Part shown: positions 52,522 to 61,072 of the stretch, one piece after another | Position numbering within the stretch: the first letter of the stretch is position 1 | Layout of the letters: each line of letters opens with the position of its first letter | Source of the DNA: Demequina lignilytica | Lineage (GTDB): Bacteria; Actinomycetota; Actinomycetes; Actinomycetales; Demequinaceae | Length of the DNA: 64,000 nucleotides | Direction: 5' to 3' | Assembly (NCBI RefSeq): GCF_030418305.1 | Contig: NZ_JAUHPX010000001.1 | Coordinates: forward strand, 62,001-126,000 | Program-made: the position numbers and the translations under genes | Notes under the pieces: model-generated | The model's input: the letters and a program-made list of their open reading frames with translations, nothing else | What the model was told of the DNA's origin: nothing | The model's database searches: none

Positions 52522-53376
52522 GTGAGCACCCCCGACTCGTTCCACGTCCCCGACGGCCCTCACGACATCCGGCTGGTGGTGTGCGACATGGACGGCACCC
52601 TGCTGGACGCGGCGAAGCGCATCCCCGACGCCCTATGGCCGCTCGTCGACCACATGCGGGGTCGGGGGATCGTGTTCGCGCCCGCGAGCGGACGCCAGCA
52701 CGCGACGCTGGCGCGTCAGTTCGAGCGCCTGGGGGAGGGGCTCGTCGTGATCGCGGAGAACGGGTCGTACGTGGCGCGCGGGGGCGTCGAGATATCCTCG
52801 TCGCCGCTGCCGGACGGTGTGCTCGGCGACATCGTCGCCGCCGTGCGGGACCACGCCCGGGCGGGTTTCGATGTGGGAACCGTCGTGTGCGGCAAGCGTT
52901 CGGCCTACATCGAGCGCGACGATGCGGCGTTCGTGGAGAAGGCGTCGCCGTACTACGCCGCGCTCGAGATCGTGGACGACCTCGCGGCGGTCGACGACGC
53001 CATCCTGAAGGTGGCGGTGTACGACTTCGGCAACGCGGCGCATGACACGGCGCCGGTCCTGGAGCGCTTCCAGGGCGACCTCGCCGTGGTCGTGTCGGAT
53101 CGGCACTGGATCGACATCATGCGCACCGGCGTGCACAAGGGGGTCGCGGTCGCCCGTCTCCAGGAGGCGCTCGGCGTCACCCCGGAGCAGACGGTCGTGT
53201 TCGGCGACTACCTCAACGACCTGGAGATGATGGACCGCGGACACCTGTCGTTCGCGATGGCGAACGCGCATCCCGAGGTCGCGCAGCGGGCGCGGTACCG
53301 CGCCCCCTCGAACGTCGACGCGGGCGTGATCACCACGCTGCGCCGTCTGCTCGACCACCCGCTGGCATCGTCCTGA
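52522..53376 (+). CDS. HAD-superfamily Cof-type phosphatase
   Basis: The 284-residue hydrolase has DMDGTLLD (motif I, about residues 21-28), APASGR (motif II), a Lys in the motif III region and FGDYLNDLEMM (motif IV), typical of Cof/YidA sugar-phosphatases (class IIB cap). The substrate is unknown. The GTG at 52522 follows a TAGGCT box by 8 nt. Its TGA stop is the first part of the CsoR-type operator of the next gene. Confidence 0.92.
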   Translation: MSTPDSFHVPDGPHDIRLVVCDMDGTLLDAAKRIPDALWPLVDHMRGRGIVFAPASGRQHATLARQFERLGEGLVVIAENGSYVARGGVEISSSPLPDGVLGDIVAAVRDHARAGFDVGTVVCGKRSAYIERDDAAFVEKASPYYAALEIVDDLAAVDDAILKVAVYDFGNAAHDTAPVLERFQGDLAVVVSDRHWIDIMRTGVHKGVAVARLQEALGVTPEQTVVFGDYLNDLEMMDRGHLSFAMANAHPEVAQRARYRAPSNVDAGVITTLRRLLDHPLASS

Positions 53377-53391
53377 TACCCCCTGGGGTAT
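53376..53391. promoter_or_regulatory. CsoR-type (Cu-responsive) operator on the -10 box
   Basis: ATACCCCCTGGGGTAT is a near-perfect 16-bp palindrome of the ATACCCC...GGGGTAT class bound by CsoR/RcnR-family repressors, which let go on binding Cu(I). It overlaps the TATAGT -10 box (53389-53394), which lies 6 nt before the ATG, so repression by occlusion is expected. The regulator gene is not in the window. Confidence 0.85.
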
Positions 53392-53400
53392 AGTCCTGCC

Positions 53401-53877
53401 ATGGACGTCCTCGACGCGCTCCGCGCCTGGCCCGCCCGCCGCTGGATGGTGGCCGCCGCCACCGCCGCCGCCACCTACCTGCTCATCGCCCTCCCGACCG
53501 ACCTGATCCCCAACCCGGTCTTCGGCAGGGAGATCCCCCCGACCGCGTGGTCGTACTGGGCGCTCGGCCTGTCCGCCGTCCTGTCCGGCCTGGTGACGGC
53601 GACCTACGTCGCGACGCCCGACGAGGCGCAGCGTCCGCGCGAGGGACGGCTCGGCATGGCGGGTGCGCTCGTCACGTTCTTCGCGGTGGGCTGCCCGGTG
53701 TGCAACAAGCTGGTGCTGCTCGCGCTGGGCTACACCGGCGCGATCCAGTTCTTCGAGCCCATCCAGCCGTACCTCGCCGGCGGCGCGATCGTCCTGCTGG
53801 CCTGGGCGTTCGTCGCGAGGGTTCGACGCGAGAGCTCCTGCGTGCTCCCTGAGCGGCCGCTCACACCGGTGCGCTGA
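53401..53877 (+). CDS. Copper-regulated small membrane protein with CPVC motif
   Basis: The 158-residue protein has about four membrane helices (residues 15-33, 50-72, 86-110, 122-142). The third contains VGCPVCNK, a CxxC motif at Cys98/Cys101; Cys147 lies in the tail. I do not recognise a characterised family. The CsoR-type operator on its promoter suggests a role in copper handling or in thiol redox damaged by copper. A thiol-disulfide or Cu(I)-binding function for CPVC is plausible, not shown. The mRNA is leaderless (TATAGT 6 nt upstream). Confidence 0.82.
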   Translation: MDVLDALRAWPARRWMVAAATAAATYLLIALPTDLIPNPVFGREIPPTAWSYWALGLSAVLSGLVTATYVATPDEAQRPREGRLGMAGALVTFFAVGCPVCNKLVLLALGYTGAIQFFEPIQPYLAGGAIVLLAWAFVARVRRESSCVLPERPLTPVR

Positions 53878-53995
53878 CCTCCGCGGCGCCGGCACGCACG
53901 CCGATGCGGGAATGTTCCGCGCGGCGCTAGCGTGACACCGAGGGCGCGACCGACGCGCCGGCCGCGCGCAGCGGCCCTCACCCGGAGGAGGACTC

Positions 53996-54424
53996 ATGGA
54001 GATCGCAAGCAAGGCCGCAGGCGTCTGGAACGGCGGGCTCAGCGACGGAGCCGGCACCGTCGCGCTCGGCTCGGGCAACGGCGAGTTCGCCGTCACCTGG
54101 AAGGCGCGGTCCGCGGGGCAGGAGGGCGCGACCACCCCGGAGGAGCTGCTCGCCGCCGCGCACGCGTCCTGCTTCTCGATGGCGCTGTCGCACGCCCTCG
54201 AGGGCAACGGCACCCCGCCGGACGCCCTCGAGGTCGGCGCGGAGGTGCGTTTCGAGGCCGGCAAGGGCGTGACGGCGAGCATCCTGACGGTCCGCGGGAC
54301 CGTGCCGGGCCTCGACCAGGACGCCTTCGCCCGGTTCGCCGACGAGGCGAAGGCCGGATGCCCGGTGTCTCAGGCGCTCGCCGGCGTGCCGATCACCCTG
54401 GCGGACGCCACCCTGGTCGGCTGA
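53996..54424 (+). CDS. osmC: OsmC/Ohr family peroxiredoxin-like protein
   Basis: The 142-residue protein has the OsmC pattern: TTPEELLAAAHASCFSMALS with Cys59 and KAGCPVSQALAGVPI with Cys122, the two redox Cys of the family, which reduces organic hydroperoxides. The OsmC subgroup is favoured over Ohr by the TPEELL segment. GGAGGAGGA precedes the ATG. It is 118 bp after the copper-regulated gene; a shared stress role is possible. Confidence 0.92.
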   Translation: MEIASKAAGVWNGGLSDGAGTVALGSGNGEFAVTWKARSAGQEGATTPEELLAAAHASCFSMALSHALEGNGTPPDALEVGAEVRFEAGKGVTASILTVRGTVPGLDQDAFARFADEAKAGCPVSQALAGVPITLADATLVG

Positions 54425-54428
54425 CGAG

Positions 54429-55844
54429 TCAGCGGGCGTCGTGCACCACGGCGCCCGCGACCGTCGTCAGCGCGACCGGGATCCGCCGCAGCGCGTCGCC
54501 GTCGGCCGCCAGCGGGTCCTGGTCGAGCGCGACCAGGTCCGCCGGAGCGCCGGGGGAGAGGTCGTGCCGCGTGGAGGCGGCCAGCGCCTCGACCACCGTG
54601 ATCGCCTGCTCCGGATGCCAGGGCGCGCGTCCGTCGCGCGTGCGCGCGACCGCCGCGGCGATCGCGATCCACGGGTCCAGCGGCGCGACCGGCGCGTCGG
54701 ACCCGAGCGCCAGGCGCGCCCCCGCGTCGAGCAGGGAGCGCAGCGCGAACGCGCGGTCGGCCCGATCGCCCCACAACGCGTCGGTCGCGTCGCGGTCGTC
54801 GAGCGCGTGCTCCGGCTGCACGCTCGCCACCACGCCGAGCGCGGCGAACCGGGGCAGGTCGTCCTCCGCGAGCAGCTGCGCATGCTCGATGGAGCCGCGC
54901 GCACCGGAGGCCGCGAACGCGTCCAGCGCGATCGTGTTCGCCCGATCGCCGATCGCGTGCACCGCCGCGTGGATCCCCCCGGCATGGGCGCGAGACAGCA
55001 GCCGCGCCAGCTCCTCGCCGGGGACGTTCTGGATCCCGTGCCCGCCCGCGGGGTAGGGATCACGGCAGTGCGCCGTCAACGTGTTCAGCGAGCCGTCCGT
55101 GATGACCTTGAGCGGTCCGTGGACGACCAGCCCCCGGGTGCCGGGCACCCCGAGGCCCGTGGTGGCGCCCTGCGCGATGCGCGAGTCGAGCAGCTCGCGG
55201 TAGAAGCCGGCCACGACGCGCAGCGGCGGCGCGCCTGCCTGCACGCGCTCGGTCCAGACCGCGGCGTTGTCCGCCATCTCGAGGTCGACGATGCCGACGA
55301 GGCCCCGGGCGTGGGCCGCTGCGATCACCGCCGCGAGCGCCTCCGGCGCGGGCGGGGCCGCGTCGAGCACCCGCTGCGCCGCGAAGGCCTCGTCCTCTCG
55401 CAGCACCCCGGCGCGCGGCAGCCCGAGCTCCCGCGCGGCGGCGCTGTTCACCCATGAGGTGTGGAGGTCGCCCGACAGCACCACGGTCGGGGCGGCTCGC
55501 GCGGCGTCCAGCCCGTCGAGCGTCGGCGGCTGCTCCCAGGTGGCCCACCGGAAGCCGAAACCGACCAGCAGCCCGTCCGGCGGGGCGAGCGCCACGGACG
55601 CGCAGACCTCCTCAGCGGACGACGCGGCCGACACGTCGAGCCGCCCCCAGGTGCGGGCCCACTGGGTGAAGTGCACGTGGCGATCCCACAGTCCCGGCAT
55701 GACCCACCGGCCCTCGAGGTCCACGACGTGGTCGGCGGGTCGCGCGGGGTCGTCGACCGCGACGATCCGTCCGTCCTCGACGGCGAACGCGACCTCGCCG
55801 TCCCTGCCGACCGGACGGGCGCGGGTGAAGGTGATGCGGGTCAA
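54429..55844 (-). CDS. Amidohydrolase family protein (YtcJ-like)
   Basis: The 471-residue metal-dependent hydrolase has LWDRHVHFTQW (metal HxH) after an N-terminal beta-sandwich, a HAIGD segment (AVHAIGDRAN), IEHAQLL and LGSDAPVAPLDPW with the catalytic Asp, all typical of YtcJ/exoenzyme-type amidohydrolases. The substrate is unknown. The best start is an unusual TTG at 55844, because GGAGGT lies exactly 6 nt upstream; a GTG at 55865 is the alternative. It converges with osmC (4-bp gap). Confidence 0.87.
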   Translation of the reverse strand: MTRITFTRARPVGRDGEVAFAVEDGRIVAVDDPARPADHVVDLEGRWVMPGLWDRHVHFTQWARTWGRLDVSAASSAEEVCASVALAPPDGLLVGFGFRWATWEQPPTLDGLDAARAAPTVVLSGDLHTSWVNSAAARELGLPRAGVLREDEAFAAQRVLDAAPPAPEALAAVIAAAHARGLVGIVDLEMADNAAVWTERVQAGAPPLRVVAGFYRELLDSRIAQGATTGLGVPGTRGLVVHGPLKVITDGSLNTLTAHCRDPYPAGGHGIQNVPGEELARLLSRAHAGGIHAAVHAIGDRANTIALDAFAASGARGSIEHAQLLAEDDLPRFAALGVVASVQPEHALDDRDATDALWGDRADRAFALRSLLDAGARLALGSDAPVAPLDPWIAIAAAVARTRDGRAPWHPEQAITVVEALAASTRHDLSPGAPADLVALDQDPLAADGDALRRIPVALTTVAGAVVHDAR

Positions 55845-55913
55845 GGGGGCACCTCCGGGACTCACGACGTCACGAAGCGTAGCCCCGCCGGACACTGTCG
55901 CTAGCATCGGCGC

Positions 55914-56711
55914 ATGTCCGCTCCCCGGTCCTCCGCGTGGTGGCGCGAGCCCGTCGAGGGCGTGCGCGCGGCGCTCCGAGGGCTCCGTACGTGGGCGACC
56001 GATCCCCGCGCGATGCTGCTCGGCGCCGTGCCGGGGTTCGTGTCGCTCGTGGTCCTCGCCTTGGTCGTCGCGGTGGTCGTGTCGCGCGCCGACTGGCTCG
56101 GTGACCGGGTGGGCCATGGGATCGGGGGAGACGGCTGGTGGGGCGACCTGCTCGCGATCGCGGCGGCCATCGCGGTGGTGGTCGCGGGCGGGCTGGTCGC
56201 GGTGCTCCTGTTCGCGACGCTGACTCTCACGATCGGCCAGCCCTTCTTCGAGGCGATCTCGAGGCGCGTCGACGAGCGGCTCGGAGGGCTGGTCGAGGCG
56301 GTCCCCGACGAGCCCTGGACGCGGGCCGCGATCCGGGGCGTCGGGGAGGGCCTCATCACGGTGGCCATCTCGATCGCGGTCTCCCTGGCGCTGTTCGCGG
56401 TCGGGCTGATCCCGATCGCCGGCTCGGCGACTGCGTTCGCGCTCGGCGCGCTGATCGGCGGGCGCCTGCTCGCCCTCGAGCTCACGTCGTACCCCCTCGC
56501 CCGGCGGGGCGTCGTGAGCAGGCGGGAGCGGATCAGCGCGCTGCGCCCGTACCGGGCCCGCACCGTCGCGTTCGGCGCGGCGGTCTTCCTGCTGTTCCTC
56601 ATCCCCCTGGGCGCGGTGCTCGCGATGCCCGCCACGATCGCGGGCGCGACCATCCTCGTGCGTGGCGTGACCCCGGGCCCGTCGCTCGAGCCCGAGCGGC
56701 CGGACGCGTAG
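55914..56711 (+). CDS. EI24 domain (CysZ-like) membrane protein
   Basis: The 265-residue protein matches the EI24/CysZ-like family: a long first helix pair, LTIGQPFFEAISRRVDERLGG in the characteristic cytosolic hairpin, and about six hydrophobic helices. Some relatives take up sulfate, but most in actinobacteria are uncharacterised. A TAGCAT -10 box lies 6 nt before the ATG (55902-55907), so the transcript should be leaderless. It converges with the LysR gene with one base between the stops. Confidence 0.83.
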   Translation: MSAPRSSAWWREPVEGVRAALRGLRTWATDPRAMLLGAVPGFVSLVVLALVVAVVVSRADWLGDRVGHGIGGDGWWGDLLAIAAAIAVVVAGGLVAVLLFATLTLTIGQPFFEAISRRVDERLGGLVEAVPDEPWTRAAIRGVGEGLITVAISIAVSLALFAVGLIPIAGSATAFALGALIGGRLLALELTSYPLARRGVVSRRERISALRPYRARTVAFGAAVFLLFLIPLGAVLAMPATIAGATILVRGVTPGPSLEPERPDA

Positions 56712-56712
56712 C

Positions 56713-57594
56713 TCAGCCCGCGACGGCCTCCTCGAGGGCGCGCCGCACGCGGTCCACCGCCCCGTCGTCCGCGGTGGACTCGCGCATCGCGGTGAAGATG
56801 GTGCGCAGAGGGGCGCCCGGCAGGGGGTGGGTGTCCTCGAGCAGTCCCGCGTGCTCCGCCATAAGGCCCGGCAGGATCGCGACGGCGAGACCGTCCCGCA
56901 CCAGCTGCACATGCGCCTGGAGGTCCGGGGTCACGAACCGGATGTCCGGCTCGAACCCGGCGAGACGGCACGTCTGCTCGGCGAAGTGCCGCGTGCCCGT
57001 GCCGGCGGGCTCCATCACCCACACCGCGTCGGCCAGCGCCGCGACCGAGGTGGCGGTGACCCACCGGCCCCCGACCGCCAGGCGCAGCTCGTCCCGCGTG
57101 AGGTCCCGGCGCACCACGCCCGGGTAGTGCGGGGCGGAGTGGTGCGGGTACTCCTCCGCGACGACGAGGTCGTAGTCCCGCGACCACGTCTCGGCGAGCG
57201 CCGCGCCGGGCTCGCTCTCCGTGACCACCGTGCGGATCAAGGGATCGGTCTCGCGCAGCATGGCCACGGCGCGGGGGACGATCGTGAGGGACGCCGACTG
57301 GAACGCCGCGACACGTACCGTGCCGGCGGGCGCGGTCCCCGAGCGCAGCTCCGCCTCGGCGATCTCCATCGTGGCGAGCAGCTCTTCCGCGCGGGCGACG
57401 AGGCGCTCGCCGGCCGGCGTGAGCCGGAGCCCGCGTCCCGCGCGCATGGTGAGCGGGACGCCCGCCTGGCGCTCGAGCCCGGCGAGCTGCTGGGAGACCG
57501 CGGACGGCGTGTAGCCGAGGGCGTCGGCGGCGGCCGCCACGGTCCCGCGCTGGGCGAGCTCCCGGAGCGTGGCGAGGCGGACCAGATCGAGCAT
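56713..57594 (-). CDS. LysR family regulator, probably of putA
   Basis: The 293-residue protein has the LysR winged helix (about residues 5-60: LATLRELAQRGTVAAAADALGYTPSAVSQQLA) and a periplasmic-binding-protein-like effector domain. Its effector is unknown. It is divergent from putA with 94 bp between starts containing an inverted repeat, so control of putA with proline or P5C as effector is a natural hypothesis. Confidence 0.9.
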   Translation of the reverse strand: MLDLVRLATLRELAQRGTVAAAADALGYTPSAVSQQLAGLERQAGVPLTMRAGRGLRLTPAGERLVARAEELLATMEIAEAELRSGTAPAGTVRVAAFQSASLTIVPRAVAMLRETDPLIRTVVTESEPGAALAETWSRDYDLVVAEEYPHHSAPHYPGVVRRDLTRDELRLAVGGRWVTATSVAALADAVWVMEPAGTGTRHFAEQTCRLAGFEPDIRFVTPDLQAHVQLVRDGLAVAILPGLMAEHAGLLEDTHPLPGAPLRTIFTAMRESTADDGAVDRVRRALEEAVAG

Positions 57595-57626
57595 GGTGCC
57601 AGTGAAGCAGAACTTAACGATGTGCG

Positions 57627-57649
57627 GAACCAATGTGCGCTGGTGGTTC
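57627..57649. promoter_or_regulatory. Inverted repeat between lysR and putA
   Basis: GAACCA (57627-57632) and TGGTTC (57644-57649) are exact inverted repeats with an 11-bp spacer, the half-site spacing common for LysR proteins. ATGTGCG also occurs twice 15 bp apart (57619-57625 and 57633-57639 approximately). The site is 40 bp before the putA start. Confidence 0.5.
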
Positions 57650-57688
57650 ATCCTGGGCTGTCCCACACTGATGCCGGAAGGGAGCGAC

Positions 57689-60600
57689 ATGACCATCGAC
57701 ACGCCCGGCATCGCGACGGAGGCCCCGACGGCCGCGGAGGTCGCCGCCCAGGTCCATGACTGGCTCGCGCGGTCACGCGCGCACCCCATCGACGGCTCGG
57801 CGCGGATGCTCGCGCGGCTCCTGGTCGACCCCGGTGGTCTCCCGTTCCTCACGGCGCTCGTGGACGGCGTGGTCCGGCCCGAGGACCGGCGCGTCGCCGC
57901 CGCCTCGCTGCGGCGCGTCGTCGGCCGCGACCTGTCCTTCCTCCCCGCGTATCAGCGCGGCCTGCTGGCAGCGGGCTCGACGGCCTCGCGCGTCGTGCCC
58001 GGGATCGTCGTGGGCACGGTGAGGCTCGTGGTGCGCCGCATGGTCGGGCACCTGGTGGTCGACGCGACCCCGGCACGGATGGGGCAGGCCCTCGCGCGGC
58101 TGCGGCGGGCGGGGAGCCGGCTCAACCTCAACCTCCTGGGCGAGGCGGTGCTCGGCGCGGGCGAGGCGGATCGCAGGCTTCAGCGCACCCTCGCGCTCAT
58201 CGAGCGGGACGACGTCGACTACGTCTCCCTCAAGGTGTCCGCCGCCGTCGCGCCCCACAACCCGTGGGCGTTCGACCATGCGGTGGAGCAGATCTGCGCG
58301 CGCCTCGACCCGTTGTACGCCGCGGCCGCCCGCACCGGCACGTTCGTCAACCTCGACATGGAGGAGTACCGGGACCTGGACCTGACCGTGGCGGTGTTCA
58401 CCCGGCTGCTCGACGCGCCCCGCCACCGCGAGCTGACCGCGGGAATCGTGCTCCAGGCCTACCTCCCGGACTCCCTCGCCGCGCTCGACGGCCTGACGGC
58501 GTGGGCGCAGCGGCGCGTCCGTGACGGCGGCGCCCCCATCAAGGTGAGGCTCGTCAAGGGCGCGAACCTGTCGATGGAGCGCGTCGACGCGGAGCTGCAC
58601 GGATGGCCGCTGGCCACCTGGGGCTCGAAGGTGGAGTCCGACGCCCACTACAAGCGGCTGCTCGACCGCGCGCTCGTGCGCGAGCGGACCGGGGCGGTGC
58701 GCGTCGGCGTCGCCGGCCACAACCTCTTCGACGTGGCGTTCGCGCTGCTGCTCGCGCGCGGCCGCGGCGTGGACGATGCGGTCGACTTCGAGATGCTGCT
58801 CGGCATGGGCGAGCATGTGGCCGCCACGGTCGCCGAGGACGTCGGCCCGCTCCGGCTCTACACGCCGGTGGTGCATCCCGCCGAGTTCGACGTCGCCCTC
58901 GCCTACCTCGTGCGACGGCTGGAGGAGGTGGCGAGCCGAGAGAACTTCATGTCCTCGCTGTACGACCTCGACCGGGACCCGGACGTGTTCGCCCGCGAGA
59001 GGGCGCGCTTCGAGGCGGCGCTCGCGCTGGCGGGCCGGCCCGCGGCAGCCAGCCACCGGCGCCGCGCGGAGGCCGGACCGGCGGGCGGCGCCTTCCGGAA
59101 CGCCTCCGACACGGACCCGGCCGTGCCCGACGCCCGGAGCTGGGCCGCCGGGGTCCGCCGCCTGGCCCAGGCCGGCGAGCTCGGGCGCGCGACCGTGACG
59201 GCCTCACGGGTGGCCGACCCCGCCGCGCTCGACGACCGGCTCGCCACCGCATCCGCCGGGGCCGGTGGCTGGCAGGCGCTCGCCCCGGAGCGGCGCGCCG
59301 CGATCCTGCGCGCGGCAGCGGACGCGATGGAGCGCCGCCGCGACGAGCTCATCGCGGTCATGATGAGCGAGGCCGGCAAGACGCTCGACCAGGGCGACCC
59401 CGAGGTCTCGGAGGCGATCGACTTCGCGCGCTACTACGCCGACCGGTCCCTCGACCTGGTGAGCCTCGCGGGCGCGAGGCCGGTTCCGCGTGCGGTCACC
59501 CTGGTCACCCCGCCGTGGAACTTCCCGGTCGCGATCCCCGCAGGAGGCGTGCTCGCCGCGCTCGCCGCCGGCTCCGCGGTGGTCCTCAAGCCGGCGGAGC
59601 AGGCGCCGCGCTGCGCCGCCGTGGTCGCGGAGGCGCTGTGGGAGGGGGGCGTGCCGCGCGACGCGCTCGTGCTGGTCGACCTCGACCCCGACACGCTGGG
59701 CGAGAGGCTGGTCGGCGACCCGCGGATCGACCAGGTGATCCTCACCGGCGCCTTCGAGACCGCCGAGCTGTTCCACCGCATCCGCCCGGGCCTGCGGCTC
59801 CTCGCGGAGACCTCCGGCAAGAACGCGATCGTGGTGACGCCGAGCGCCGACCTCGATCTGGCCGCGCGCGACGTGGTCGCGTCGGCGTTCGGGCACGCGG
59901 GGCAGAAGTGCTCCGCGGCCTCGCTCGCGATCCTCGTGGGGTCCGTCGCGACCTCGGAGCGGTTCCTCGGCCAGCTGGTCGACGCGACCCGCTCGCTCGC
60001 GGTCGGGGAGGCGACGGACGCCTCCGCGCAGGTCGGCCCGCTCATCGGGCCGGCGGAGGGCAAGCTGCTGCGGGCGCTCACCTCCCTCGAGCCGGGGGAG
60101 CGGTGGCTGGTCGAACCGCGCCGCCTGGACCCCGCGGGCCGCGTCTGGAGCCCGGGCATCCGCACCGGCGTCGAGCCGGGATCCTGGTTCCACCTCACCG
60201 AGTGCTTCGGCCCGGTGCTCGGGCTGATCGCCGCTCGGGACCTGGACCACGCCCTCGAGATCCAGAACGCCGTCGACTTCGGGCTGACCGCGGGCCTGCA
60301 CTCCCTCGACCCGGACGAGATCGCGCGCTGGTCGGGCGCCGTCGAGGCGGGCAACGTCTACGTCGATCGCGGCATCACCGGCGCGATCGTGCAGCGTCAG
60401 CCCTTCGGCGGCTGGAAGCGGTCGGTCGTGGGGCCGAGCGCCAAGGCCGGTGGCCCGTCCTACCTGTACGCGCTCACCGGCTGGGAGCGGGTCGCCGATC
60501 TGGAGGCGGCGCACGTCGACGATGCGCTGCTGGCCGACGCTGCTCCCTGGGTCCACGCCGCGGTCGTGGCCGACGCGCCCGTCTGGGCGCGCATGGCCGC

Positions 60601-61072
60601 CCCGGTCGACCGCTCCGGGCTCGCGTGCGAACGCAACGCGCTGCGGCATCGTCCCGTGCCCGCCGAGATCCGCTGGGACGGCGCCGACGTCGACGCGCTG
60701 CTCCGGGTGTGCGCCGCCCGCCTCCGGGTGGGCGGGACGGGGGGCGTGTCGATGCCGGTGGCGCCCGATCCCGACCTTCGGGCCCGGCTCGGCTCCGCCG
60801 GGCTGGCGGTGGTCGTCGAGGACGAGCCGGCCCTGCTGGCACGGCTGGCCGAGACGCCCGGTGCGCGTGTGCGGAGCGTGGGCCGCCCTCTCGCGCAGAC
60901 GGCCTCCGTCGCGGTCTACGACGCGCCCGTCACCGCAGCGCCCCAGCTCGAGCTGCTGCCCTTCGCGCGAGAGCAGGCCGTCTCGGTGACCATGCACCGC
61001 TTCGGCACCCCGTGGCCCGCCGGCGAGGCGGCGCTCAGGCCTGAGGACCGGCCAGGAGACGTGCGATCGTGA
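57689..61072 (+). CDS. putA: Bifunctional proline dehydrogenase / P5C dehydrogenase
   Basis: The 1127-residue enzyme oxidises proline to glutamate in two steps. Residues about 90-470 are the FAD-dependent proline dehydrogenase barrel, with YLVRRLEE near the active site. Residues about 500-980 are the NAD-dependent aldehyde dehydrogenase, with Glu707 (AETSGKN) and catalytic Cys741 (HAGQKCSAA). It lacks the N-terminal ribbon-helix-helix DNA-binding domain of E. coli PutA, so a separate regulator is needed. The last 150 residues form a C-terminal extension. GGAAGGGA precedes the ATG at 57689. Confidence 0.94.
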   Translation: MTIDTPGIATEAPTAAEVAAQVHDWLARSRAHPIDGSARMLARLLVDPGGLPFLTALVDGVVRPEDRRVAAASLRRVVGRDLSFLPAYQRGLLAAGSTASRVVPGIVVGTVRLVVRRMVGHLVVDATPARMGQALARLRRAGSRLNLNLLGEAVLGAGEADRRLQRTLALIERDDVDYVSLKVSAAVAPHNPWAFDHAVEQICARLDPLYAAAARTGTFVNLDMEEYRDLDLTVAVFTRLLDAPRHRELTAGIVLQAYLPDSLAALDGLTAWAQRRVRDGGAPIKVRLVKGANLSMERVDAELHGWPLATWGSKVESDAHYKRLLDRALVRERTGAVRVGVAGHNLFDVAFALLLARGRGVDDAVDFEMLLGMGEHVAATVAEDVGPLRLYTPVVHPAEFDVALAYLVRRLEEVASRENFMSSLYDLDRDPDVFARERARFEAALALAGRPAAASHRRRAEAGPAGGAFRNASDTDPAVPDARSWAAGVRRLAQAGELGRATVTASRVADPAALDDRLATASAGAGGWQALAPERRAAILRAAADAMERRRDELIAVMMSEAGKTLDQGDPEVSEAIDFARYYADRSLDLVSLAGARPVPRAVTLVTPPWNFPVAIPAGGVLAALAAGSAVVLKPAEQAPRCAAVVAEALWEGGVPRDALVLVDLDPDTLGERLVGDPRIDQVILTGAFETAELFHRIRPGLRLLAETSGKNAIVVTPSADLDLAARDVVASAFGHAGQKCSAASLAILVGSVATSERFLGQLVDATRSLAVGEATDASAQVGPLIGPAEGKLLRALTSLEPGERWLVEPRRLDPAGRVWSPGIRTGVEPGSWFHLTECFGPVLGLIAARDLDHALEIQNAVDFGLTAGLHSLDPDEIARWSGAVEAGNVYVDRGITGAIVQRQPFGGWKRSVVGPSAKAGGPSYLYALTGWERVADLEAAHVDDALLADAAPWVHAAVVADAPVWARMAAPVDRSGLACERNALRHRPVPAEIRWDGADVDALLRVCAARLRVGGTGGVSMPVAPDPDLRARLGSAGLAVVVEDEPALLARLAETPGARVRSVGRPLAQTASVAVYDAPVTAAPQLELLPFAREQAVSVTMHRFGTPWPAGEAALRPEDRPGDVRS

